A stretch of DNA of 64,000 nt from NCBI GenBank assembly GCA_963812795.1, contig CAWEWG010000003.1:141204-205203 (forward strand), written 5' to 3'. The notes beneath the pieces are model-generated. The model was not told the origin of the DNA. It worked only from the letters and a program-made list of their open reading frames with translations, and did no database searches. The position numbers and the translations under genes were made by a program. The stretch is from Hyphomicrobium_A sp963812795. Lineage in GTDB: Bacteria > Pseudomonadota > Alphaproteobacteria > Rhizobiales > Hyphomicrobiaceae. This document shows, piece by piece, positions 36,723 through 44,413 of the stretch (position 1 is its first letter; every line of letters begins with the position of its first letter).

Positions 36723-37581
36723 ATGTTCAAAGTTCATCGGCCGCCATTGGCGCGGTGAAGCGAATTTCTGGCTGAGCGTTGTCGTATTCTCGATTGTCCT
36801 CCCACTTGGCATCATATTTCTTGGGAGCGAGTGGGTCGTGCACACCCTGCAGGATACGCCACAATGGCGGATGTTCCAGGCGGCCGCCTTTTTTTCGCTT
36901 ATCCTGCTGGTTGGAATTTGGCAGCTGGTCGGCACATGGCGCGCCGGCGCCAAAGGCAGGACGCCGTCGCGGTGGATGCTGACACGATGGGTGGGGCGGA
37001 TTGCAGCGGTCGCGACGGCCGGGGTGGCGCTGGCGTTCCTCGCCCTCGCGCCGCGGATCATGACGGATCTCTACGCTGACGCGACTGATGCCGATAGCAT
37101 CGGTCAAGCGGGATATTCGGTGACGGTCGAAGGCGAACAGCTCATCGTCAACGGGTCTCTTGCCTGGGGACTGCTCGACAAAGCCGAGCGTGCGTTGGCC
37201 GAGAACCCACAGGTTCAAATTGTTGTTCTCGAGGGGCCGGGCGGGCACGTCGGCGTCGGGACGCGGCTTGGCGACATGATCAAGGCGCACGGTCTCGATA
37301 CCTTGACGACAGAGTTCTGCGCCAGCGCATGCACCGAGGCCTTTGTAGCGGGTAAGAGCCGGTATCTCCGTGACGGAGCAAAGCTTGGCTTCCATGCAGT
37401 CAGCGGCACTTCTAAGAACGCCATCGAAATGGCTAAGCGGCGGGCAATTGAACATATGCGCGCCGCGGGGTTGACGGAGGACTTCATTACGCGGTCGTTC
37501 GAGGCCCCCGCCGATAGCGTCTGGTATCCGACCTACGACGAGCTGCGGGAAGCCAACGTCATCACGGAGATCGTCGAGTAG
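36723..37581 (+). CDS. Membrane-anchored Clp-like (COG3904-type) protein, frameshift at codon 3
   Basis: An ATG at 36723 with a GCAGG site gives, after removing one extra A in the AAA run at 36729-36731, MFKFIGRHWRGEANFWLS in frame with the rest: about 285 residues. Three hydrophobic helices (residues about 15-35, 55-75 and 88-110) lead to a periplasmic ClpP/crotonase-like domain with IVVLEGPGGHVGVGTRLGDMI, the Ser region FCASACTEAFVAG and His in LGFHAVSG. This matches the COG3904 type of predicted periplasmic serine proteases. Without the correction the only start is a poor GTG at 36550. Function unknown. Confidence 0.75.
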
Positions 37582-37621
37582 CGACGGTGCCGGGTTCCCC
37601 GTTCATATCAGGAGCGCCAAC

Positions 37622-37936
37622 GTGATCATTGTCGTGATGTTAGTCGTCTTGGCTGGCTCCGTAACACCGGGCGCCGCGCCTGTTGAAGTGATGACGGCCG
37701 GCTTTGGCGCTCAAAGCAGTTGTGCCTCCTGGTCGAAGGACCGCTCACAGGGGAGCATCTGGATTCTCGGCTATTGGTCCGGCCGGAACGTTGAGGCGCA
37801 GAAGTCCACCGGTGGTACATCGGATGCCGACGGGATACTCGAAGAAGTGCGTCTCCTCTGCAAAGCCCAGCCTTCCCGCGCCATGATCGATGCCGTGGAC
37901 GAGGTCTATAACCGGCTCTTGGAAGACGGGCGCTAA
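37622..37936 (+). CDS. Small exported protein (104 residues), HdeA-like spacing of cysteines
   Basis: GTG start at 37622 after a CAGGAG site. A signal peptide (about residues 1-18) precedes a mature domain with SSCASWSKDRS, WILGYWSGRNVEAQ and EVRLLCKAQPSRAMIDAVDEVY. Two cysteines could form a disulfide. The GYWSG...G...SD...LCKAxP pattern is seen in small secreted proteins of rhizobia; HdeA-like acid chaperones are one possible relative. Function unknown. Confidence 0.7.
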   Translation: MIIVVMLVVLAGSVTPGAAPVEVMTAGFGAQSSCASWSKDRSQGSIWILGYWSGRNVEAQKSTGGTSDADGILEEVRLLCKAQPSRAMIDAVDEVYNRLLEDGR

Positions 37937-38016
37937 GCGCGCGCAAGAGAGCGCGAGCGGCCGCTACCAGATTATCCCTCAGCCCCGTAAGATGCTGCTG
38001 GCTCCTGGAGGCCCCC

Positions 38017-38148
38017 ATGTGGGCAGCCGTGATCGTCATCGCGCAAGGCGCGGCGGGGTTAAATCTGCTGCGCTATTTGCGCAGTGGCCTGAGGCCCGCG
38101 CGAACCTCTTCTGAAAATAGCTGCGGCTGCTCCCAAGCCGCGAAGTGA
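38017..38148 (+). CDS. Possible small membrane protein (43 residues)
   Basis: The ATG at 38017 follows a good GGAGG site five bases upstream and opens with a hydrophobic stretch (WAAVIVIAQGAAGLNLLRYL). It overlaps the 3' end of the epoxide hydrolase gene on the other strand, so its C-terminal half may be an artefact of that gene. Listed because of the ribosome site and helix. Confidence 0.25.
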   Translation: MWAAVIVIAQGAAGLNLLRYLRSGLRPARTSSENSCGCSQAAK

Positions 38149-39278
38149 CCGCCTTTGGGGAGCCGGTTGTAATGGATAAGCTTGGGATAGGCCCGCTCCG
38201 CCCAACGCCGCGACACCGTATAGATCTCGTCTGGAAAGACGCTCACGGCGACCGGGATAGCCACGTTCTTCGGGGCAACAAAACTCAGCTTGTTCTCCCA
38301 ATAGAGGCGCGCCGAAGAGACCCCTGTGTTCGTCAGCCAGTAGTGGGTGATGTTGTCGAGGATGTCGTCGCGCGTCAGGCCCTCGGATTGCCCGTCAAAG
38401 ACGCGTGCAATGAGCTCGTAGCTGCTGATGTCATGGTCAAGTATCCATGCCGCCAGCCCGACGGGTGAATCCGCAATTCCGTACAGGGTCTGTGGGCGGT
38501 TGCCCATCTCCTGAGCGTAGGCGAGGCCTTTTGCATAGAAGAAGGCGAGCCGGTCATACGCATGCCTCTCCTCGGCTGACAGGTCGGCGGGCGGCGGAGC
38601 CCCGGTGAAGGCCGCCTTGTCGATTTCCGCTGGAACCCCGCCAGCCATGTTGGTGTGGATGCCGAGCAATCCCGGAGGCGCCTGCACCCCCATCAAGTCA
38701 GTGATAAGCGCACCCCAATCGCCGCCCTGGGCTACGTACCGGGTGTACCCGAGGCGCGCCATCAGCACGGCCCATGCACGGGCGATGCGTTCGGGCCCCC
38801 AGCCGGTCGTGGCCGGCTTGCCGGAGAACCCGTAGCCGGGCATCGACGGGATCACGAGATGGAACGCGTCCTCCGCGCTCGCGCCATGCGCCGTGGGATT
38901 GGTGAGCGGATCGATGATCTTCAACTGCTCGATGACCGAGCCCGGCCACCCGTGCGTGACGATGAGCGGCAGCGCGTCCTCGTGCTTCGAACGAACGTGG
39001 ATGAAATGGATATCTAGCCCATCGATCTCGGTGATGAAGTGCGGCAGCGCCTTCAGTCGCGCCTCGCACTTGCGCCAGTCGTAGTCCGTCCCCCAGTAGC
39101 GCGCGAGCTTCTGCATCGTTGCAAGTTGCACGCCTTGCGTGGGGTCCGCGACCGCTTCCCGCTCCGGCCACTTGGTGGCGTTGATGCGCTTGCGCAGGTC
39201 GGCAAGCTCGGGCTCCGGAACATTCACAGCAAACGGACGGATGGCGGTCTTGTCACTTCCCGCTACAACGTCAGCCAT
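38073..39278 (-). CDS. Epoxide hydrolase (EHN-type alpha/beta hydrolase)
   Basis: A 401-residue protein with an N-terminal epoxide-hydrolase domain (RPFAVNVPEPELADLRKRI, then WPEREAVADPTQGVQLATM) followed by an alpha/beta-hydrolase fold. The oxyanion motif is HGWPGS, the nucleophile Asp is in AQGGDWGALI, and the catalytic His is in PKGGHFAAWEQP. No signal peptide. The next gene on the strand is an exported amidohydrolase. Natural substrate unknown. Confidence 0.92.
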   Translation of the reverse strand: MADVVAGSDKTAIRPFAVNVPEPELADLRKRINATKWPEREAVADPTQGVQLATMQKLARYWGTDYDWRKCEARLKALPHFITEIDGLDIHFIHVRSKHEDALPLIVTHGWPGSVIEQLKIIDPLTNPTAHGASAEDAFHLVIPSMPGYGFSGKPATTGWGPERIARAWAVLMARLGYTRYVAQGGDWGALITDLMGVQAPPGLLGIHTNMAGGVPAEIDKAAFTGAPPPADLSAEERHAYDRLAFFYAKGLAYAQEMGNRPQTLYGIADSPVGLAAWILDHDISSYELIARVFDGQSEGLTRDDILDNITHYWLTNTGVSSARLYWENKLSFVAPKNVAIPVAVSVFPDEIYTVSRRWAERAYPKLIHYNRLPKGGHFAAWEQPQLFSEEVRAGLRPLRK

Positions 39279-39323
39279 AGCTTTGGACCCTTTGCAAAGA
39301 CTGCGGTTGCCGCTGGGCCCCGA

Positions 39324-40658
39324 CTATAATGAGTTCTTGTAGATCTTGCCGTCCTTCATGATGACGACGAAGTTTTTTGCCGGGTCCTCTATCAGCTTGA
39401 TGTCGGCGATGGGATCGCCGTCGACCAGCAGAAGATCAGCAAGTGCACCTTCTTCGATGACACCGAGCTTACCCGGGTACGGATTGCGCTTCCCGGACAT
39501 GGCCAGCAATTCACCGTTGGTTCCGGTTGCCATGGCGAGCGTTTCGGCAGGGGTATACCAACGCGCAAACTTGACGAGCAATTCGCCCTGGCGCTGCGCG
39601 AGCCTCGGGGAAAAAAGGATGTCCGTGCCCCAAGCCGTCTTGAGCTTGTATTTTTTTGCCAGCGTGATGGTCTTCTCCGTACCGGCGAACACCTCGAACG
39701 CCTTGGCGCGTTCTTGCGACCCCGCAGGAAACGCGTCCGCCAACTCGTCGGGAAACGCCTGCGTGCTCAGCCAGATGCCCCGGTCGGCGATCAGCTTGGC
39801 AGTCGCCTCATCCATGAGGTGGCCGTGCTCGATGCACTTCACGCCGGCGGCAATGGCGCGCTGGATCGCAGCAGGCGTGTAGGCATGCACGGTGACATAG
39901 GTGCCCCAGTTCTCGGCCGCTTCTACTGCGGCGCGTAGCTCGGCCTCCGTAAAGGTGGAGACGTCGAGCGGGCTGTTGGGCGACGCCACGCCTCCGCCCG
40001 CCGTGAGCTTGATTTGCGAAGCGCCCTGCAAGAGCTGCTCGCGCACCCGCACGCGCACTTCGTCCGGGCTGTCAGCGACCATCGCGGCACCGGTCTTCTC
40101 CTGGCGCGACAGGGGCGCGCCGATGACGCGAGGCAACTCATGCGCGTGGCGGAAATCGCCGTGACCGCTGGTGACCGTGATAATGGCGCCGGATGGATAG
40201 ATGCGCGGGCCGGCGACGATGCCCTCGTCGATGGCGCGCTTCAGCCCGAACGATGGCCCACCCACATCGCGAACGGTGGTGAACCCGCGCATCAACGTGT
40301 CCGTAGCCTCGGCGGCCGCCACTAAGTTCAAGTAGCCAACGTCATCCACCAGCAACTGTGCCGGAGTGGGCCGAACAAGCATCGCATGCCAATGCGCGTC
40401 GATGAGACCCGGCATGAGCGTACGGCCACCCCCGGCGATGATCTTCGCCGGTGAGTTCCCATCGATCGGAATGGGGTCTTTCGAGATTTTATCGATCGTG
40501 TTGCCGCGGACGAGAACGTTCACATTCGCGCTGAGCTGCTCGCTCTTGCCGTCGAAGATACGAACGTTCTCGAACAATGTGAGGGCGGGTGGCTCGGCGG
40601 CGTGCGCCGTGAGTACGAGACAAAGAGCAACGGCGAGGGCCGAAATTCGGCAAAACAT
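39324..40658 (-). CDS. Exported metal-dependent amidohydrolase
   Basis: A 444-residue protein with a signal peptide (ending AHAAEPP) and an amidohydrolase (imidazolonepropionase/prolidase-like) fold. Metal ligands are seen in LIDAHWHAM, the carbamylated-lysine candidate in ASQIKLTAGGG, His in VTVHAYTP and IEHGHLMD, and Asp in TAWGTDILFS. The last strand ADLLLVDGDPIADI is typical. It lies just upstream of the epoxide hydrolase on the same strand with a 45-base gap, so the two may be co-transcribed. Substrate unknown; relatives cleave dipeptides or toxins. Confidence 0.9.
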   Translation of the reverse strand: MFCRISALAVALCLVLTAHAAEPPALTLFENVRIFDGKSEQLSANVNVLVRGNTIDKISKDPIPIDGNSPAKIIAGGGRTLMPGLIDAHWHAMLVRPTPAQLLVDDVGYLNLVAAAEATDTLMRGFTTVRDVGGPSFGLKRAIDEGIVAGPRIYPSGAIITVTSGHGDFRHAHELPRVIGAPLSRQEKTGAAMVADSPDEVRVRVREQLLQGASQIKLTAGGGVASPNSPLDVSTFTEAELRAAVEAAENWGTYVTVHAYTPAAIQRAIAAGVKCIEHGHLMDEATAKLIADRGIWLSTQAFPDELADAFPAGSQERAKAFEVFAGTEKTITLAKKYKLKTAWGTDILFSPRLAQRQGELLVKFARWYTPAETLAMATGTNGELLAMSGKRNPYPGKLGVIEEGALADLLLVDGDPIADIKLIEDPAKNFVVIMKDGKIYKNSL

Positions 40659-40895
40659 CGAATCCTCCTGGGAGGCCCTATTGCTGAACTCGTCTAGTAA
40701 TCGCCTACCCTATTTGACAGTCGGCGGTCAGCCTACCGCCAACTCGCTTCGGCACGGCTGCATTGGGTCAAAACGGCCATGACAAGGGGCGCTCAGGAGG
40801 TTTGTTACAACCCAAGAAGCAACGTGTTCGGAATCTTAACGGGGGTTGGATGACATTTGTGGTCGCTTGGTCGTGGCTTAGTGCAAGGAAAGACG

Positions 40896-41843
40896 ATGCC
40901 TGTCGACATACATTTGCAAGCTGAGCCGGTCGCCGGCCCATACCCCGTACCGCCGCCGGAACGGTCGGCAGGTCCGATCATTCCCGGTCGGGGATCATCA
41001 CTTGCAGGGAAGGTCGCGATCGTCACCGGCGCCGCTCGTGGAATCGGCCGCGCTATCGCCGTCGAATTTGCGGCAAACGGAGCTGACGTCGTTGCGCTCG
41101 ACATCGCCGGACCAGTCAGCCCGACTGCGGATGCGATCCCCGCAACTGAAGCGGAACTCGCCGAGACCGTCGCTGGCATCCGGCTCTACGGCCGCCGCGC
41201 CATGGCGATCAAGGCCGATATTCGCGACATCGCCGCCCTCCGCCGGATCGCCGATCAGGTCGAGGCCACGTACGGCAAGATCGACATCGTCGTTGCCAAT
41301 GCGGCCATCCAGGGCTGGAAGCCGCTGATGGAGATGGACGACAGCGATTGGCACGACCAGATCGAGAATAATCTCAACGGTACCGCCAACACCGTTCGCG
41401 CCTTTGGCCCGAAGATGGTCGCGCGCAGGAAGGGCCGCCTCATCTTGCTTGCGTCCATGCAGGGACGAATGGGTACGAAGGACGGCGCCGCCTACTCGGC
41501 GTCGAAGTGGGGCATTCTCGGCCTGATGAAGTCTGCGGCGTTGGAGCTCGGCGCCTACAATATTACCGTCAACGCCATCCTGCCCGGTCTGGTCGGAACC
41601 GCGCTCACCTATAACGAGCAGCGTTTCCGCGCCGCCATCGCGCAATCGAACAGACCATCACCCGCGTACCCGACGGCGCAGGAGACTTGGGACGCGCGCG
41701 CACCGACCGTGCCGCTGCAAGTTGGCTGGCTGCAGCCGGAAGATATTTCGCCTGTCGCTGTCTTCCTCGCCTCGGACGCGGCCGCACTTGTGACGGGAGC
41801 CGAGTTCGCCGCGACTGGCGGTGACGCGGCCAAGGTCAGCTAA
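40896..41843 (+). CDS. Short-chain dehydrogenase with a mycofactocin-type insertion
   Basis: A 315-residue SDR. It has the cofactor motif VTGAARGIGRAIAVEFA, NAAIQGWKPL, and the catalytic Ser-Tyr-Lys in LASMQGRMG and AYSASKWG. After the second beta strand comes LDIAGPVSPTADAIPATEAELAETVAGI, an insertion reminiscent of mycofactocin-coupled SDRs that hold NAD tightly, although no mft genes are present. It has a 40-residue N-terminal Pro-rich lead. ATG 40896 has an AAGGAAAG site. Substrate unknown. Confidence 0.85.
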   Translation: MPVDIHLQAEPVAGPYPVPPPERSAGPIIPGRGSSLAGKVAIVTGAARGIGRAIAVEFAANGADVVALDIAGPVSPTADAIPATEAELAETVAGIRLYGRRAMAIKADIRDIAALRRIADQVEATYGKIDIVVANAAIQGWKPLMEMDDSDWHDQIENNLNGTANTVRAFGPKMVARRKGRLILLASMQGRMGTKDGAAYSASKWGILGLMKSAALELGAYNITVNAILPGLVGTALTYNEQRFRAAIAQSNRPSPAYPTAQETWDARAPTVPLQVGWLQPEDISPVAVFLASDAAALVTGAEFAATGGDAAKVS

Positions 41844-41906
41844 CCCGGGGTTCGCCTCTCGGGGGAGCAATCAACACGGATAATTGTCCTTGTTGGGCGA
41901 AAGGCG

Positions 41907-41926
41907 CACGCGATTGCGCGTGTTTT
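41907..41926 (+). terminator. Intrinsic terminator after the SDR gene
   Basis: CACGCG-ATTG-CGCGTG is followed at once by TTTT, 64 bases after the SDR stop. A short but well-formed rho-independent terminator. Confidence 0.55.
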
Positions 41927-41970
41927 GGGCTGCTGAGGGAACGCCAGGGTGCAGCCGTAGTTGAGTGGTC

Positions 41971-42300
41971 ATGACATTCTCCCAAACAACCTACGATCCC
42001 GCGACACGCGCCTTGATGACCGCTGCGCTAGATACGGCGTGGACGGCCATTTGCTTGGCGCGCGCCCCATCGGCGGCCGACCGTGTTGATATGGCTGCTG
42101 CAATCATGACGGCCGGTGCGACCGGCGAGCGCGACTTCGTGCGACTTCAGCAAAAAGCGATAGACGCGTTTTGCGAGCCTGAGGCGATCGCCTTCGCTGC
42201 GCCTGCTCCGATCAAGGCAGTGGATCGGCGACAGCGCATGCGGCTGGTCGCCGGCACGGACCACGCGCGAGCTTCGTACGCCTGTGAGCCGCTGCATTAG
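41971..42300 (+). CDS. Hypothetical protein (109 residues)
   Basis: A small soluble Ala-rich protein: TRALMTAALDTAWTAICLARAP, VDMAAAIMTAGATGERDFVRLQQKAIDAF. The helical start resembles short conserved proteins of rhizobia with no known role. The start may be GTG at 41965 or ATG at 41971; neither has a strong ribosome site. It converges with the beta-lactamase gene. Confidence 0.55.
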   Translation: MTFSQTTYDPATRALMTAALDTAWTAICLARAPSAADRVDMAAAIMTAGATGERDFVRLQQKAIDAFCEPEAIAFAAPAPIKAVDRRQRMRLVAGTDHARASYACEPLH

Positions 42301-42324
42301 CGCTAGGCGCCCACGGCGTTGCTG

Positions 42325-43212
42325 TCAGAACAGCGCCGCGGCGGCGCGGCCGACGTCGGCGATCGCAGCGTTGCGCACATCGAGCGGTAAGGTCGTGTCC
42401 GCCAGATAGACGGCGATAATGACGGGCGGATGACCCGGCGGCCAGACGATGGCAACGTCGTTCGTCGCCCCGCGTGCACCGGTGCCCGTCTTGTCGCCGA
42501 CGCGCCATTGCGCGGGCAGCCCGGCCCTCAGGCGTGCCTCACCGGTCGTGCTGGCCGTGAGCCAGCCGATGAGCAGGGCCTCCGAGCTCTTGGACAGGAC
42601 GTTGCCGAGAAGAATGCGCTGCAGGGTGTAAGCCATCGCGCGCGGCGTCGTCCCATCGCGCGGATCGCCGAGGGGCACCTCGTTGAGCTCGGGCTCCATG
42701 CGGTCGAGCCGCGTCGCCTTGTCGCCGAGGGTGCGCAGAAAATCCGTGAGCCTGCCCGGGCCGCGGAAGCTCGCCAGCATCAGGTTGCCGGCCGTGTTGT
42801 CGCTGACGGTGATCGCCGCGGCGCAGATTTCCGCGATGGTCATTCCCTCGGGACCGGCGCGGCTCTGCGTAACGGGTGAATTTTCGACGACGTCGGCCGC
42901 GCTGAAGACGACGCGCCGGTCGAGTTGCTCCGCGCCAAGGTCGACCCGCTGCAGCACCAGCGCGGCGGCCAGCACCTTGAAGGTGCTGCACAGCGGGAAG
43001 CGTTCAAGCTCGCGCCTGCCGAACATGTCGCCCGTCTTCGTATCGAGGATGGCGACGCCGAGACGGCCCTGCGCGGCGGCTTCGATTTCGGCGAGGCGGG
43101 CATTGAGGTCGATGGGCGAAGGCTCGGCCCCCGCCTCGGTGACGTGCAGGGCGGCGATGGCGAGAGCGCTCGACAAGACGAAACGGCGCGTGATCGGTGC
43201 AGACATTCCCAT
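42325..43212 (-). CDS. bla: Class A beta-lactamase
   Basis: A 295-residue exported serine beta-lactamase. All class A motifs are present: Ser-x-x-Lys in LCSTFKVLAA, SDN in ITVSDNTAGNLML, the omega-loop Glu in EPELNEVPLGDPRDGTTPRAM and KTG in VGDKTGTGARGATND. A signal with two arginines (ITRRFVLSSALAIAAL) suggests Tat export. ATG 43212 or 43206 may be the start. No ampR-type regulator lies beside it, so expression is probably constitutive or globally regulated. Spectrum cannot be read from sequence. Confidence 0.95.
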   Translation of the reverse strand: MGMSAPITRRFVLSSALAIAALHVTEAGAEPSPIDLNARLAEIEAAAQGRLGVAILDTKTGDMFGRRELERFPLCSTFKVLAAALVLQRVDLGAEQLDRRVVFSAADVVENSPVTQSRAGPEGMTIAEICAAAITVSDNTAGNLMLASFRGPGRLTDFLRTLGDKATRLDRMEPELNEVPLGDPRDGTTPRAMAYTLQRILLGNVLSKSSEALLIGWLTASTTGEARLRAGLPAQWRVGDKTGTGARGATNDVAIVWPPGHPPVIIAVYLADTTLPLDVRNAAIADVGRAAAALF

Positions 43213-43226
43213 TCCTCAGAAACGAC

Positions 43227-43255
43227 GATGGCCGGGACTGTAGCTCCCGGCCATC
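43227..43255 (-). terminator. Hairpin between the DUF817 gene and bla
   Basis: A perfect 11-base stem (GATGGCCGGGA with TCCCGGCCATC) with a seven-base loop sits 70 bases after the DUF817 stop and just before the bla start. On the minus strand it is followed by TCGTCGTTTC, so it probably ends the DUF817 transcript. Confidence 0.6.
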
Positions 43256-43325
43256 GGTCTAAAGTGGCAAATGCAGGGTGAAACGACGCCTCCGGCAAAC
43301 GAGAATGGGCGCCCTTCGCCGCGCG

Positions 43326-44267
43326 TCAGGCATTGGCTGTTTGGGGAGCCTCGATCGGGGTGCCGCTGGGGGCCGGCTCTGGCGCGGAGACGATACGCTC
43401 AGCCGGCTTCTTGATCAGCGCGACGAGAGTGTAGCTGATGATCAGCAGCAGGAACCAGGAACCGAACTTGCCGGCGCTGACGAGCGACCAGACACTGCGC
43501 TGGTTCGGATAGAGCCAGGTCCGCGTGAATGTCCCGACGTTCTCGGCGATCCATATGAATGCCGTCACGAGCACCAGTCCCAGCAACAGCGGCATCCACC
43601 GGTAGGTTTGCCAGTTGACGAAATAGATGCGCGTCCGCGCGAAGAGGGCTGCCGCTGCGACGAACAACGCCCAGCGCATGTCCGGCAGGTAGTGGTGGGT
43701 GAAGAAATTCACGTAGATCGCCACGCTAAGGACGACGAGCCAGGCGATTGGTGGATGTGCCCTAAACTCGAAGTGGAAGAGCGTCCAGGCGCGGCAGATG
43801 TAGCTGCCGATGCACGAGTACATGAAGCCGGAGAACAGCGGTACGCCGGCGATTCGGAAGAAGCAGTCATCAGGATAGATCCACGAGCCGACAGAGGTCT
43901 TGAAGATCTCCATCACCGTGCCGACGACGTGGTAGGCGGCGATGACCTTGGCCTCCTCGAAGGTTTCGAGGCCGAAGCCGAGCAGGCACACCTGCAGCGT
44001 GAGCGCGGCGAGGAAGAGGAAATCGTAGCGCGCCAGCGCGGCGTCCGGCGGATAGAGGAAATAGGTGGCGAGCAAGAGGGCGATCATCAGGGCGCCGAAC
44101 AGGCAGGCCCAGGCCTGCTTCATGCCAAAGCGGAGGAATTCGTAGAGCGCGGCCGTCGCCGGGCGGCGGCTCATGCGCGCAGCAATGCGCGCCTCCGCGT
44201 CGATGAACCGGCGCAACACCGGCCAGGCGGCCGCGCCGCTGCGCGTTATCGTCGTGTCATCGTGCAA
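43326..44267 (-). CDS. DUF817-family membrane protein
   Basis: About 313 residues with eight or more hydrophobic helices: YEFLRFGMKQAWACLFGALM, LGFGLETFEEAKVIAAYHVVG, MEIFKTSVGSWIYPDD, FMYSCIGSYICRAW, FTHHYLPDMRWALF and AFIWIAENVGTFTRTWLYP. This is the DUF817 pattern; function unknown. The start is unsure: TTG at 44267 keeps the natural RFIDAEARIAAR lead-in, whereas the first good ATG is 44174. The open frame beyond runs into the rpoD terminator, so it cannot start above about 44360. Confidence 0.85.
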   Translation of the reverse strand: MHDDTTITRSGAAAWPVLRRFIDAEARIAARMSRRPATAALYEFLRFGMKQAWACLFGALMIALLLATYFLYPPDAALARYDFLFLAALTLQVCLLGFGLETFEEAKVIAAYHVVGTVMEIFKTSVGSWIYPDDCFFRIAGVPLFSGFMYSCIGSYICRAWTLFHFEFRAHPPIAWLVVLSVAIYVNFFTHHYLPDMRWALFVAAAALFARTRIYFVNWQTYRWMPLLLGLVLVTAFIWIAENVGTFTRTWLYPNQRSVWSLVSAGKFGSWFLLLIISYTLVALIKKPAERIVSAPEPAPSGTPIEAPQTANA

Positions 44268-44360
44268 GGGGTGCCCGGACGCGAAGCTGCAGGAGGCGCG
44301 CACAGTGCGAAAGCAGTGCGCCGAAAGTTCGGCCGGGCAGAGGCAGCGTTTCGCCCAAAG

Positions 44361-44385
44361 GAAAACGGCGGGCTGTGCCCGCCGT
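44361..44385 (-). terminator. rpoD terminator
   Basis: ACGGCGGGC and GCCCGCCGT form a perfect 9-base stem with a three-base loop. Read on the minus strand it is followed by TTTCCTTT, 29 bases after the rpoD stop. A convincing intrinsic terminator. Confidence 0.75.
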
Positions 44386-44413
44386 CTTGCCGTTGTCAGC
44401 CGTGCGGCTGAAA

